Of a DNA stretch of 64,000 nucleotides, positions 1 to 11,298 are shown piece by piece. The translations under genes were made by a program, and so were the position numbers. The DNA lies in NCBI GenBank assembly GCA_023512835.1, contig CM042084.1, positions 54,291,031-54,355,030 on the forward strand. The letters run 5' to 3'. Source of the stretch: Taxillus chinensis (lineage: Eukaryota; Streptophyta; Magnoliopsida; Santalales; Loranthaceae). The notes below the pieces were generated by a model. That model was given only the letters and a program-made list of their open reading frames with translations, made no database searches and was not told the DNA's origin. Numbering within the stretch: position 1 is the stretch's first letter; the number at the start of each line of letters is the position of its first letter.

Positions 1-1119
1 TTGTTGTCTGAGGTGGAGCGGCGAGGAGTTACCTTGTCACTTTTCTCGGCCACTTTTGATTTGGATCTGTAGTCCTTGGCCCAATGACCGATTTTCCCAC
101 AGATGTAGATTCCCGGGAACTTGGACTCCGGTCTCTCCTTCCTTTGGAAAGATGATGATGAGCGTCTCCTGAATCCTTTTCTTGCTTTTCCGTAGGAATC
201 GCTCAAAGGATTTGACGAGAAGAGCTATCTCCTCCTCCTCGTCAGAATTAGAATTCTCGGACGCATCCGTATCATCATTCCTCAGTATGTTTAAACATTC
301 CGTAGCTTTGAGAGCTACCCCCTTTTCCTTCCGAGCTATTTTCTCATCCCGGTCAGAGTACTTAAACCCGACTTCGTGAGTCCGCAGCTCTCCATATAGT
401 TCTTCAAGGGGAACATACTGCCGGTTTGTGTCGATTGCATCCGGAGTTGTTTGGAGTAGTAGCGATCCGGCAAGGAGCGAAAGAACTTGTCATTGATCCG
501 AGATTGAGAATAATGCTCATTGACGGTCTTGACTCAAGAATGAGCTTGCCGAATCTCCGATAGATGCTTTCGAGTGATTCGCCTAGTTTATGATTGAAAC
601 TCTCAAAGTTCTGCCTGAGAGTACAGATAACGTTCTACATCTGGGACTGACTCCCCTCATAGAGGATTGTCAGTTTATCCCGACGCTTTTTTGTCGTCGT
701 GCAGCCCTGGACGTCCGTGAAAGCCTTGGAATCCAAAGACGATGTAACGTAAGCCAAAGCCTTTTCGCTAGCGCACTGCCAGGCTCTTTCATCGTTGGTA
801 AGTTCGGCATCCGTCTTTGGCCTTCTAACTCCATGTTCTCCGATTGTCATCGGAATTGGAATCTCCTGATGAAGACAGGCCACATGAGATGGTCATGGAA
901 TACCATGAACATCTTCATTCGAGCTTTCCACCGGGAGAAAAGCTCGAGTGTGAATTTGGGCGGTTTGTCGAGTAAAACCAGAACTCCGTGGTTAAGCGGT
1001 GGAGAGGCGACGAGTTGAGGTGGGTCGACGTTTTCACTGCTGCTTCGATTCAGGATGGGCTCTTGTGCACCTCCGGAGTTAAGGCGAATGTTGAATAGCA
1101 TACTGCTTTCTTCGGCCAT
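1..1119 (-). pseudogene. Ty1/copia gag remnant, left part outside window
   Basis: Read on the minus strand, the start at 1119 (MAEESSMLFN) leads into a copia-type gag. PPKF..SRWKARMKMF (about 960-900) matches the W-x-x-R-M signature of the DUF4219/UBN2 gag family. Next come LTNDERAWQCASEKAL and a KLTILYEGS segment (about 780-640) and, further on, NDKFFRSLPDRYYSKQL (about 500-450). A degraded CCHC zinc knuckle (..CGKIGHWAKD..) lies near 110-70, with its first and last cysteines replaced. The parts lie in different frames, so the gene is broken. The start sits just inside the primer-binding site and LTR at 1167-2558, which fixes orientation and element type. Pol would lie to the left of the window. 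In the element this protein would form the virus-like particle. Confidence 0.8.
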
Positions 1120-1166
1120 TGCTGAGAGCGAAAGAGTGGGATCTCTATTTAGAACAAATAGAACTT

Positions 1167-1178
1167 GCTCTGATACCA
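1167..1178 (-). other. Primer-binding site of the copia element
   Basis: The minus strand reads TGGTATCAGAGC, complementary to the 3' part of plant initiator tRNA-Met, two bases inside the LTR end at 1181. This is the usual minus-strand priming site for reverse transcription. Confidence 0.88.
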
Positions 1179-1180
1179 CT

Positions 1181-2558
1181 TGATGGTCCCTTGGAGCCTA
1201 GAGGGGGGTGAATAGGCTCTTATCGAAACTCTTTCTAATCTCTTAAGACACAAACACTTATCCAGTTAAGTGATAGAATCACTGCGGAAGATAACCAGAT
1301 AATGGAAGTATTTTGTTTTATTATCAAAAGATAAATACAACAAAATAGAAGCAAGACTCTCTTACACTCTGTTTACAAAGGGATTCACACACTAGCCTAT
1401 TTCTATCTTTTGAACTCTTGTGCATACACAGGGTTGATCTTAGCTTGCTCATGCACACTGTCTCAATTATACAAGTATGAATATTTATACAAAAACATTC
1501 CTAAAGACAACATTAGAACTTGTAGTTTCGGAATGCGTTCAGCAATAACTATTCCTCGGTAATCTCTCTGCCTTGACTGCTGCGGTTTGTGGAGCTCAAG
1601 ATCTTGGGTTTAAGGAGTATAAATGTTTTTGTGAGTTCCCAAGTATAATTAAAGTTGTGTCCACATATCCGGGTGATCCACGTGTAAGGTTCTTCAGGTT
1701 CTCAACGAGTTTGTCTTACATCGGGACACCACGAGCTGATAACCTTAAATGCGGTTGAGTTGAAGCAGTATCTTCTTGGTCCGGTGTAATTTTCCTTACT
1801 CCGTAGCTAATGAAGCTCGGAACCTTACTCCGTGTCAATGGTTACTTACTCCGTATCTATTTGGTACTGGAATCCTTAGTCCGTGTCAGCGCTTCCTTAT
1901 TCCGCATGTAAATTCCTTACTCCGTATGTAAGTTCCTTACCTCGTATGTAAGTTCCTTACTCCGTATGAGTTTAAAGGATCGGATGGCTTACTCCGTACT
2001 AGCGCATCCTTACTCCGCATGAGTGAGTAGCACGGATTCCTTACTCCACATCTAGTTTCCTTACTCCGTGTGAATAAAGACTCGGATCCTTATTCCGCAT
2101 CAATACTTCCTTACTCCGTATATATGAAAGACTCGGATGCCTTACTACGTGTCTTCTTTACTTTAGTTCGCTTGAGGGGAAGGCTTAACTTTTTAACTCC
2201 ATGTCAAACCTTTTACTTCATGTAACCTTTTGGACCAAGACTCTTACTCCGCATCAGTTTGACTTTGTCCGTTTGAGGCATTAGGAACAGATTCTGTAAT
2301 CCGTAGCTTTTAAGTTCTTAGTCCGCACGAATGTTTCTTATTCCGTATGTACTGGTGACTTGGTTATTTACCAAGTGTTTGACGACACTCACTCTTGTCC
2401 GGATCAGGATTATGTATCCTGTCCTTAGCTTTGCTCTCACGAGTGTATCTCCGGATTAATAACATATCTTCTGCAACAATTAAAGAAACACAAAAGATCA
2501 CGAGATCAAATTACATAAGGCTTTATCAGCATTATCCAAATTCGGGCTTGATCCAACA
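1181..2558 (-). mobile_element. 5' LTR of the minus-strand copia element
   Basis: On the minus strand the LTR starts TGTTGGATCAAGCCC at 2558 and ends GGACCATCA at 1181, next to the primer-binding site. Length is 1378 bp, with TG...CA ends. The 5 bases after it (2559-2563, CTGTA) should be the target duplication, but its partner lies outside the window. The LTR contains an irregular tandem array built on CTTACTCCG (1780-2350), described separately. Confidence 0.8.
1780..2350. repeat. Degenerate CTTACTCCG tandem repeats inside the copia LTR
   Basis: The motif CCTTACTCCGTATGTAAGTT and variants (TTACTCCGTGTC, TTATTCCGCATC) recur about every 16-45 bases. Several copies are preceded by CTCGGAT. 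The same words (CTCGGATCCTTACTCCGTGTC) form half of the 51-bp minisatellite at 7828-8750. Confidence 0.75.
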
Positions 2559-3502
2559 CTGTACTCTTCCTTGCCTCCTACCCCCGCTCTTGAAGGTGAC
2601 TTGTAGTTCCCCTATCGGGGTTCTTTCTCTTTCTCTAGTCAACTTTTTGAGCATGTCCATCATCAAGGCCTTTTGCCCCTGTAAGGCTTGTATCTTTGCC
2701 GATTACTTCTTGTTGTGATTGTTCCAAACCAATGAGTCTATTTTCTACTTCTTCTACCATCATCTATGGTTGTGATACCTGGATGTGCCGGGATTTGAGG
2801 TAGTAAAAGTGTGCAATCTTGGAGGAAGGCTACTTCCCACCTGGGTACAAGGTAATTTTTTAGTTTTTCATATGCATGAATGAATGTGGAAAAGTTAGAT
2901 AACAAATAACCTTATTGCAATCCTTTTTTTAAAACACACAATACAATGCAAAAATGTCATGTAACATGAGAGCTATTGTTATATGATCTTAAAGCAATTT
3001 CTAGTCATCTCCTAATTAGCACGTCGCCTCCTTCTCTGAGGTGATTGCTCACTTGCCTCCTCCCTCTATTTGTTGTCGTCTGACCACTGTCTCCATATCA
3101 TCTGTAGTTCTCCAAGGCGAAGCTGAAGGTCCCCAAACGCTTGGGCCACCACTGCAACAGCCTTCTTGTCATGAAGGCCTTGTAGGAGATGACTGAAAGT
3201 TGTCATGCTTATATGAATGTCGGGTTATACATGATGATATGTTATAATGACAGCTAAAGAAATATCAAGGCAAATAGACAGGATAAAAGAATAAACCAAT
3301 AGTAAAGCAAATAATGTGTGCAAGGGATGGTTTAAAGACTACCCTACAAAACAAAGGTTAGCATGGCATGGAATGAGCAAACAACATGTGGGTCAATGCC
3401 CCTAATGGGCTTCTTTTGCTAGACCTATCTTATTCGATGGTTCCCAAACTTCTTCTATAGAGGGCTCCGTACACCATGGGATTTACCAGAGGGGGTCTTA
3501 AA
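2559..3502 (-). other. Internal remnant of a non-coding LTR element
   Basis: No long reading frame. Minus-strand fragments such as SHLLQGLHDKKAVAVVAQAF (about 3200-3140) and VEEVENRLIGLEQSQQEV (about 2755-2700) look like worn protein or coiled-coil sequence but match no family I can name. Removing the solo LTR 3508-5839 and one AGGAC joins this stretch to 5845-6181, so both probably belong to the element whose plus-strand LTR starts at 6182. Confidence 0.4.
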
Positions 3503-3507
3503 AGGAC

Positions 3508-5839
3508 TGTCGGACCCCATTTTGTCCGGGTTGGACATATTAACCCCATTTTATATAGACCTTTCTACCCATGTCATATAGCTTGTTGAATAGGTCCATA
3601 AAATTTCTCACTACCAAGGAATGATTTTGAGTTGATGTTAACCCTAATTTGCACAAGATGGATGCATTGATATGAACAGGGAAGCCCAAAATTGATAAAC
3701 TTTGCCCCTGAAGTGCCCCAAGACCAATGTCAGGTGATAAAGGATGAAATTTGAAGACTAACGCACTTGGCCGCACTCAATTCTGATGTAAAACGAAGAA
3801 GTTATGGCCAAAATAATTGTCAATTGAAAAAGTCAAACTTGCCAAAAGATGGTCAATGCCCCTAGCCAAACTGCCCAAAAATGTGCTTGCAAAGAAAATA
3901 ATAATAAAAAAACCTTGGCCGTTGACCGTTGACCCTCGACCCTTCAAATCTTCGGGGGTTGACCTTCGACTCGTTGACCGTTGACCTTTGAGGTTTGACC
4001 TTCGACCCTTGATCTTCGAAGGGTGACCTTCGACCCTTGACATTCGAGGGTTGACCTTCGATTAACCTTCGACCCTTCGCCCCTTGGCCTTCGACCCTTG
4101 ACCTTCGAATCTAAAGTTATTGACCTTCAACCCTTTGCCCCTTGACCTTTGACCCTGGGACCTTTGACCATTGACCTTTGACCTGTTGACCGTTGACCTC
4201 CGACCCGCCGATACTTTGACCCTATTGACTTTTGACTTTCACTCTTTGGCCTTATATCTGTGGTCGCTCTCCCACATTATTCACGGGACGCATTTTTATT
4301 AGCTGGCAATGGTCAAAGATGCTTTTCAACGCTTGTCAGACGCATGTGCTCACAAAAGAACGAAAAAGCAATCACAAGCTGCCCCATTTTACGCATAGGT
4401 CATCCAACCACCAGACAAAAGCCAGAATCTTGCAATTAAAAATGTTGGCATTCATAATAGAGCAATAAATGCTTAATAATGACGGTCCAGCCAAATATCG
4501 CCAACCCCTTTAAATCTAGTCGTCTATCTACTACGCAAAAAAGGGGGAGAGGGGGAGAAGACCCAGAGAACGCCTAGATTACGCCTAAAAAAACCTCTGA
4601 ACTTGAAACAAAAAACACATGCTGCCATTCTCCATAATTTCGCCCAGCTCCCTCCTTCAAAAACACAAAAAAGGGAGCCACATAGACCGATTCCTCCTTC
4701 TTTCTTTTCTCTTCACACTACCTTTCTCCTCACTTTTTTTCAACAACCATATGTACTCCTTCCCCTTCTCAAACCTAGAAATTTCTGAAACACCATTCTC
4801 ATTTCTCAACTTCATTTTCGTTTCTTTTCATTATATTTCCACCAACAAATATCAAAATAAAAAAAAAAGAAGGAGAAGAAGCAACAAAAGAGAGAAATAG
4901 GTCCATTCGCAATTCTTGCCAGTGGAACTCAGCTTCCGACCAATCTTGGAGCCTCGCCCTCCTGCCAACGTCGCTGCTACCGGAATTCCAAGCTAGAGCC
5001 CAAGTCGGTTTATGATTTTTTAATATCTATTTTGATGTTTTAATTTGTTCCTATTTTACTTCATGTATTTGTTTGTTATTATGTTGTTTTTCTTATCTTT
5101 TAGTTGTTTTAATACATGATTGTAATTTGTAATAGCAAGTAAAAAAAACAAAAGAGCCGAGAGAGTGAAGAAGAAGAAGAACAAGAAGAAGAAGAAGAAT
5201 CATGCCAAAAAAAAGGGAGTGAGTTTATTATTCTATTTGTGAATGTCATCATCACACACATAACTTTTATGTCGATATTTGTTTGTTTTTTTATTTTTCA
5301 TTAGCAAAAAAAAACACAAAAACAAAAAAAACACGTAAAGATTTATTTATTTTTAACATGTGTTAGTGCTTAGTTTTACCCATGTCAAACCACAAAAAAA
5401 AACGTTGTCAAAACCAAAAAAACAAAAAAAACAAAATAAACACAAAAAACGTTTTCAAACCAAAACAAAAATAAAAAAAGTTTTTAAACCAAAAATAAAA
5501 AAGAAAAAAATCAAGGTTTTTAAACTTTAACAAATAATTTAGCTAAATAAAAAACATAGACTTTCTAGGCAACCCAACCCAATCACAGCAGTAGAAATAA
5601 ATAGAAAACCTCCTCCTCTGAAAATAGATACTAAAAGGGCACTATAGGGGTGCTAATCCTTCCCTACACGTAACCAACTCCCGAACCCTTCTCTGATGAT
5701 GTAGACCACATTTTTTACTACTAAAGGTAGAGGGTATCCAACTATACCCCAAAAACAGTTGGTGGCGACTATAAATTTCTCACCATTGGTTTAGTTTGAG
5801 CCCACCCTAAACAGGCCCGGACGAAAACCAATGATGACA
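3508..5839 (-). mobile_element. Solo LTR (large non-coding LTR family), target duplication AGGAC
   Basis: The 2332-bp stretch is bounded by TG...CA and flanked by AGGAC at 3503-3507 and 5840-5844. On the minus strand it starts TGTCATCATTGGTTTTCGTC and ends GGACAAAATGGGGTCCGACA. Landmarks shared with the copies at 6182, 19115 and 40185 are the TTTTCGTCC start, a block around CGGGAGT..GCCCTTTCG, A/T-homopolymer-rich middle sequence with GAGTGAG near the spot where the other copies carry poly-T, and the GGACAAAATGGGGTCC end. It has no coding capacity. A solo LTR forms by recombination between the two LTRs of a full element. Confidence 0.85.
3905..4235. repeat. Dense TTGACC/TTCGACC array inside the solo LTR
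   Basis: About 19 copies of TTGACC or TTGACT occur in roughly 330 bp, interleaved with CTTCGACCC words. TTGAC(C/T) is the W-box recognised by WRKY transcription factors; function here is inference. In the related LTR at 6182-9233 the equivalent place is occupied by the 51-bp minisatellite, flanked by a few TTGACC words. Confidence 0.7.
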
Positions 5840-5844
5840 AGGAC

Positions 5845-6181
5845 GAGCCTTAAAAGAACCTCAAGCTTGAGTGAGGAGTCCAAGGCCCCATTGCGGATAA
5901 TGATCAACGCGCAGGGGACTGTACTAAACCTCGCTAACCTAGATTGTAAAAAACTCAGGTATAGGGTTATGCATGGATACAACAATTAGAGAAAGCAGTA
6001 AATCACAATTATCATGGCATTTAAAGCATATAAATCACGATTAATAATTAGAAAAACAAATATATATAATAGTAATAACTAGAAAAACAGATATATAAAA
6101 CAGTAAAACTAAAATAACCTCCTATTCCTAGTTCTAGACCTAACTCTTTAAAAATATATTTTCCCCAGCAGAGTCGCCAGC
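5845..6181. other. Non-coding spacer between two head-to-head LTRs
   Basis: AT-rich, with no reading frame of note. It ends in CCCCAGCAGAGTCGCCAGC directly before the TGTCATCACTGG start of the LTR at 6182, so it is best read as the 3' end of that element's internal region. Confidence 0.4.
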
Positions 6182-9100
6182 TGTCATCACTGGTTTTCGT
6201 CCGGGCCCGTTTGCGGTGGGCGCAAACTAAACCAATGGTGAGAAATTTAGAGTCGCCACCAACTGTTTCTGAGGTACATTAGATACCCTCTACTTTGAGT
6301 AGTTTAAGGTATGGTCTGCGTTATCAAAGAAGGGTTCGGGAGTTAGCTACGTGTAGGGAAGAATTAGCAACCCTATAGCGCCCTTTCGATATCTATTTTC
6401 AGAAGAGGAGGTTTCTATTTATTTTCATTGTTTGGATTTGGTTAAGGCACTATGGTTTTCCTAGAAAGTCTATGCTTTTTATTTAGCTAAGTTATTTGTC
6501 AAAGTTATAGTTAAAATTGATTTACCCTATGTTTCTAAGGGAAATCCTAAAGGTTTTGCTTTGTTTTATTTTGTTTGTTGCTTGAAGTGAAAAATGGAAC
6601 CCTAAGGTTTTGGGTTTTTTTTTTTTGCTTTGTTTTGTTTTGTTTTTGTTTGAAAATTGAAGTCCTAAACATTGAGATAATTTTTTTGATTTTTGGTTGG
6701 AAAACATTTGTTTTTCTTTTTCTTTTTGTTTTTTAATCCTTTGAAAACATGTTTTTTTATGAAAGGATTAAACCTGAAAACTAACACATGTTCTTTTTTT
6801 TTAAATATTTTTTGTTTGTTTGTTTAAAAGGATAAAACTATGAACTAACACGTATTAAAAAATAATATAAAAAGTTATGTGTGTGATCCTGACATCCACA
6901 AATCAAATAACGACTCACTCTTTTTTTTTTTTGCTTTTTCTTCATCTTCTCTACCTTTCTCTACTCTTTTTTTTTTTTATCTTTACTATACTTTACATAT
7001 TACAACGTACAACGTAAAAAAAGAAAATACAAGGAAAATACAACATATACCACAATATAAAAACAAAAAATCCTTGAAATTACATCAAATATAAATATAA
7101 ATAAGCTAATAAAATAAAGACCAAAAAAATACTAAAAATTACATCAAATATAAATACAAATAAGCTAAAAAAATAAAGAAACAAATGCAAATTGAACCGA
7201 CTTTGGCTTGAATGGGGCTTCAACACTGGACTTTCGTTTGAAATATCCTATTTGCACCAAAAGTCGTCTGCTCACCCGAATCACTAAATTTTAATAGCGC
7301 CAAGTACAAAAATCGGTTAGGATTTCTTGTGGAGACTGCAGTGGTACTTTGGAATTTTGAGCAGATAATGAAAGGAATTTTTTTTTTTGGGTAGAAAATG
7401 TGAGAGAGAGGGAAGATGTTTTCTTTGGGCAAGAGAGCCCGTAAAAGAGAAAGAGAGAATTTAGGGGACTTTTTTCCTTTTTTGGTTTCGAGAAAACGAA
7501 GCTAAGGGAAAGAGAGAGTATGGTAAGGATTTTTTTGGTTTTAGGAACGAGAGAGAGTTGGCGAAAATCTGGGTGTTCCTCTCTGGGCATAAGTCTGTGT
7601 AAAGGGAAAGAGCTTGGGCCTTTTTTGTGCGAGGGGAAGGACCTCCTTTTTAATGCCTTTGGACATAACCTCATTATTGCTGCATTTATTGATGTATTAT
7701 TCATGCCAACATTTTTTATTTTCGGATTCCATCTGATGTCGGGTGGACTGGCAACCTTTGACCCTACCAACCTTTGACCTTCGCTGATTGGATCCGGATC
7801 AAAGGAAGGCTATTTCGGATGATTGGAAGGCTCAGATCCTTACTCCGTATTAGTGGAGGCCTAGTCCGGATCAATGGAAGGCTCGGATCCTTACTCCGTG
7901 TCACTGGAAGCTTAGTCCGGATTAATGGAAGGCTCGGATCCTTACTCCATATCACTAGAAGCCTAGTCCGAATTGATGGAAGGCTCGGATCCTTACTCCA
8001 TGTCAGTGGGAGCTTAGTCCAGATCAATGGAAGGCTCAGATCTTTACTCCGTGTCAGTGGAAGCTTAGTCCGGATCAATGGAAGGCTTGGATCCTTACTC
8101 CGTGTCAGTGGGAGCTTAGTCCGGATCAATGGAAGGCTCAAATCCTTACTCCATATCAGTGGAAGCTTAGTCCGAATCAATAGCATGTTCGGATCCTTAC
8201 TTTGTGTCAGTGGAAGCTTAGTCTGGATCAATGGAAGGCTAGGGTCCTTACTCCGTGTCCGTAGAAGCTTAGTTCGGATCGATGGAAGGCTCGGATCCTT
8301 ACTCCGTGTTAGTGGAAGCTCAATCCGGATCAATGGAAGGTTCGGATCCTTACTTCGTGTCAGTGGAAGCTTAGTCCGGATTAATGGTAGGTTCGGATCC
8401 TTACTCGATGTCAGTGGAAGCTTAGTCCAGATCAATGGAAGGCTCAGATCCTTACTCTATGTCAGTGGAAGCTTAGTCCGGATCGATAGAAGGCTCAGAT
8501 CCTTACTCTATGTCAGTGGAAGCTTAGTCCGGATCGATGGAAGGCTCGGATCCTTACTCCGTGTCAGTGGAAGCTTAGTTCGGATCGATGGAAGGCTCGG
8601 ATCCTTACTCTGTCTCAGTGGAAGCTTAGTTCGGAACAATGGAAGGCTTGGATCCTTACTCCGTGTCCATGGAAGCTTAGTCCGGATCAATGGAAGGCTT
8701 GGATTCTTACTCTGTGTCAGTGGAAGCTTAGTCCGGATTAGTGATGTCTCGGATTTGACCATGATGCTTCAGATTTGACCATTTCTCTTCTTCTTCTTTT
8801 TTAACTTTTAATTACCTTTTTACCCCTACCCAAAATGCCAAAATGCCAAAATGGACGAAATTTGGGAGATTGTTTGGGAAGTCCCGTATTCACCTAAATA
8901 ATTATTTTAGAGAATCTCGCATGATCACATTTTCGGGCCCTTTGACTAGAGGCATTGACCATCTTTTGGCAAGTTTGACTTTTTCCAACACATATTGTCT
9001 TGGTGTTGGTCTTGGAGCACTTTAGGGGATTGCAACAGAGGTACTCAATTTTGGGCTTCCCTATTCATGTCAGTGTATCCATCTTGTGCAATTTGGGGTA

Positions 9101-9233
9101 AACATCAACTCCAAACCACTCTTTGGTTGTAGGAAATCCTTAAGGACCTATTCAACAAGGTATATGACATTGACAAGCAAGTATATAAATGGGGTTAGTA
9201 TGTCCAACCCGGACAAAATGGGGTCCAATAACA
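6182..9233 (+). mobile_element. Plus-strand LTR of the large non-coding family
   Basis: Starts TGTCATCACTGGTTTTCGTC, ends GACAAAATGGGGTCCAATAACA; 3052 bp. It is an inverted, diverged copy of 3508-5839. Matching landmarks include the GAGTCGCCACCAACTG block (about 6250), the CTAACACATG block (about 6780), the TGTGTGATCCTGACATCCAC block (about 6880), a GCATTTATTGATG..CATGCCAACATTTTT block (about 7680), and the TTGGGCTTCCCTATTCATG to CCGGACAAAATGGGG end. I find no 5-bp duplication across it, which fits a 3' LTR whose internal part lies to the left (5845-6181 and 2559-3502). Confidence 0.65.
7828..8750. repeat. 51-bp minisatellite, about 18 copies
   Basis: The unit runs GGATCCTTACTCCGTGTCAG, then TGGAAGCTTAGTCCGGATCA, then ATGGAAGGCTC (51 bases). 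Eighteen copies can be counted, each diverged by a few substitutions and with no change of length. Because 51 is a multiple of 3, long stop-free frames run through both strands (17-residue repeats, GSLLRVSGSLVRINGRL on plus), but these are by-products. The first half of the unit matches the CTCGGATCCTTACTCCG words in the copia LTR at 1780-2350. Confidence 0.92.
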
Positions 9234-9728
9234 ATCATAGAGCCAAGCCCGGGAAGACAATACAGTAATAATATAAAATAGGCAGAATGGACATAGTGTA
9301 ATGACCCATGTTTTGGCATGTGAGGAGTTAGTCATAGTTTTGCCTTTTGAGTGGCAATTTTCTAGTTTTTGGGGAACTTCTACTCATGGACTTCAGCCAA
9401 ATCATTTTATTTACCAAATAGGAAACTTTTGACGAAAGAGGGCAACCTAGCGAGGCAGAAATAGAGTGCACGTCATATGGGGCATTATGACGTGCAAGGT
9501 TTTTATTGCATGCCTGCCTTCTACATGATGCAAGGAAGCTTGGGGTAGAATTTCACATCATTTGAAGCTGCACGTCATATGGGGATATGACGTGCATTAT
9601 GGCGTGCAACCATATTTTTGTACCGTCACCTTGGTTTTGTGATTCTAATAATCTTTTCCCAAAGAGCCGTGTTAGAATTATGAGTATTTTTTCCCAAACC
9701 ATGTCATTTTGATGCTAGGTTTCACTTA

Positions 9729-9770
9729 ATCAAAACTACGTCGTTTTGATTGTCTGGGTGTCTATATAAG
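9729..9770 (+). promoter_or_regulatory. ACGT-core palindrome and TATA box of the solo LTR
   Basis: Arms ATCAAAAC (9729-9736) and GTTTTGAT (9743-9750) flank TACGTC; CTATATAAG follows at 9762-9770. A decayed partner half (CATTTTGATG) lies about 30 bases upstream. The same arrangement recurs in the family's other LTRs. The ACGT core suits bZIP factors (inference). Confidence 0.65.
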
Positions 9771-9826
9771 AGGTGGAGGATTCTTAGGTTTAGGGTTCTT
9801 CTTTTGGCTAGCCACCGCAGCCATCG

Positions 9827-9864
<38 letters not shown>

Positions 9865-10383
9865 AAGGAGAGCTTCTGGTTGCTGCCGGAGCATCTTGCG
9901 TGGGTGGACGACGTCCAGCGTGGAACGAGAAGGATTTTCTTTGAGGTAGGGGTTCTGTTCTTCCTTGAACCTATCCCAGGGCCTTAGCCTTGTGATAGGC
10001 AATGTAGCTGTTTGGTTTTTTATATATATAAATATGTAAATTCATATAGGTGTGATCTCCTATATGAATGTTAGCCTTCAATGGCATGTTCTGCTTGGAT
10101 GTATATATACATGCATGTTAAGTGTTTGATATTATGCCTGTGAGGCCACGCATGTTAATTGTTTGATATTATGCCTGTGAGGCCACACATGTTTTGTGTT
10201 TGATAATATGCTTGAGTGACTATGCATGTTATGTGTCTGAGATTATGCCTGTATGGTTATGCCTATTATGTGTTTGATTTTATGCCCGTGTGGCTGAGTT
10301 TGAGAACCTGTGAATGTGCGCATGCCATGTGTTTGATTTTATGCCTGTGTGGCAGAAATGTATGTTATGTGTTTGTTTGTATG

Positions 10384-10640
10384 ATTATTAGCCTGAGAGG
10401 CTGTGGGAACTATTTGCCTGAGAGGCTGTTAAACTATTTGCCTGAGAGACGGTTAAACTATTTGCCTGAGAGGCAGTTAAACTATTTGCCTGACAGGCAG
10501 TTAAATATTTGCCCGAGGGGTGGTTAAATTGTTAGCCTGGGAGGCTGTGATAATGTTTATAACTGTGGATATGTTAGCCTATGTGGCTAAGCCTGAGAGG
10601 CTGTGGATATGTGAGCCTGTGTGGCTATGGTAACGGTTGT
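10384..10640. repeat. About 24-bp GCCTGAGAGGC tandem repeats
   Basis: Five or six units of the type TTTGCCTGAGAGGC(A/T)GTTAAACTA, then looser GCCTG(A/T)G(A/T)GGCT words. The reverse complement of the same motif (CCGCCTCTTCAGGC) forms 26-bp repeats at 52613-52748 and 59029-59160 in the minus-strand relative. Confidence 0.75.
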
Positions 10641-11157
10641 ACCTGTTCCGTGACTTGTGGATTGATACTCAACTGTGGAATATAACCTGTTTTTATCTTA
10701 TTATCACTACACGGCACTTGTGCACATTCTAATGTAGATGCTAGGAACATGAGATGGGTTGGGGAGACATGATCCCAACTGAGCTGTGGTTGCTCACCCC
10801 TCCTACTTTGATGTGTTTTCTTTTAGGAACCTATAGGCGTTAGGTGGGACCCCAAGGTAGAAGACCGTATTAGTTTTGTTGTTTCTTTTCAATTATGTTA
10901 TTTTGTGGAAACTGATGTAGCCCCAGTGGGTAGAGGTTGTAAAAGGGTTTGACTGTAATAAAGACATGTTTGGTTGTAAACATTGTGGTTTGAATTTTAA
11001 TAAAGACATTTGATTTATAACTTTGTGAGTATCTGAGGTGATCTTGTACAATGTCCTGCGAGGGATGTTTTATATATCTACCCCTTGCCCACCGGGTGGG
11101 TTAAGGGGAGTCATGAACCGGTTTCCTCGGGTTGGAAATTAGGGGCGTAACACATAG

Positions 11158-11298
11158 TCTCATACATCAAAGGTCTGGTCTACCCGATCTGCTCAACTCT
11201 TAACCTCAAGGGTACCTCCTGCCTGAACCTGAAAGTTAAGATAGCAACGTGGGGTAAGCACAAGGGCTCGGTAGGTCACCTACAACAAAATACCCATG
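11158..11298 (-). mobile_element. Fragment of an older gypsy LTR (host sequence)
   Basis: This short stretch lies between the duplications of the solo LTR and the Athila element. It contains GGGCTCGGTAGGTCACC, resembling GACAAGCTCAGTAGGTGACC in the LTR at 29878-31956. It should continue at 32702 once the Athila element is removed. Confidence 0.45.

Larger units (their letters stand above)
9297..11152 (+). mobile_element. Solo LTR, Tekay-like gypsy family, target duplication CATAG
   Basis: 1856 bp, starting TGTAATGACCCATG and ending GGAAATTAGGGGCGTAACA, flanked by CATAG at 9292-9296 and 11153-11157. The ends match the LTRs at 41409, 49265 and 60908 (plus) and 34465, 52122 and 58535 (minus). 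No primer-binding site or internal sequence follows, so it is a solo LTR. Inside are a promoter-like block (9729-9770), a GA microsatellite (9828-9856) and GCCTGAGAGGC repeats (10384-10640). Confidence 0.93.

Noticed and set aside
7774..8778. A 334-residue plus-strand frame and a 223-residue minus-strand frame made of 17-residue repeats
   Set aside because: The 51-bp minisatellite unit is a multiple of three without stops, so long frames on both strands arise automatically. No start context, no domain, and the array is inside a non-coding LTR.
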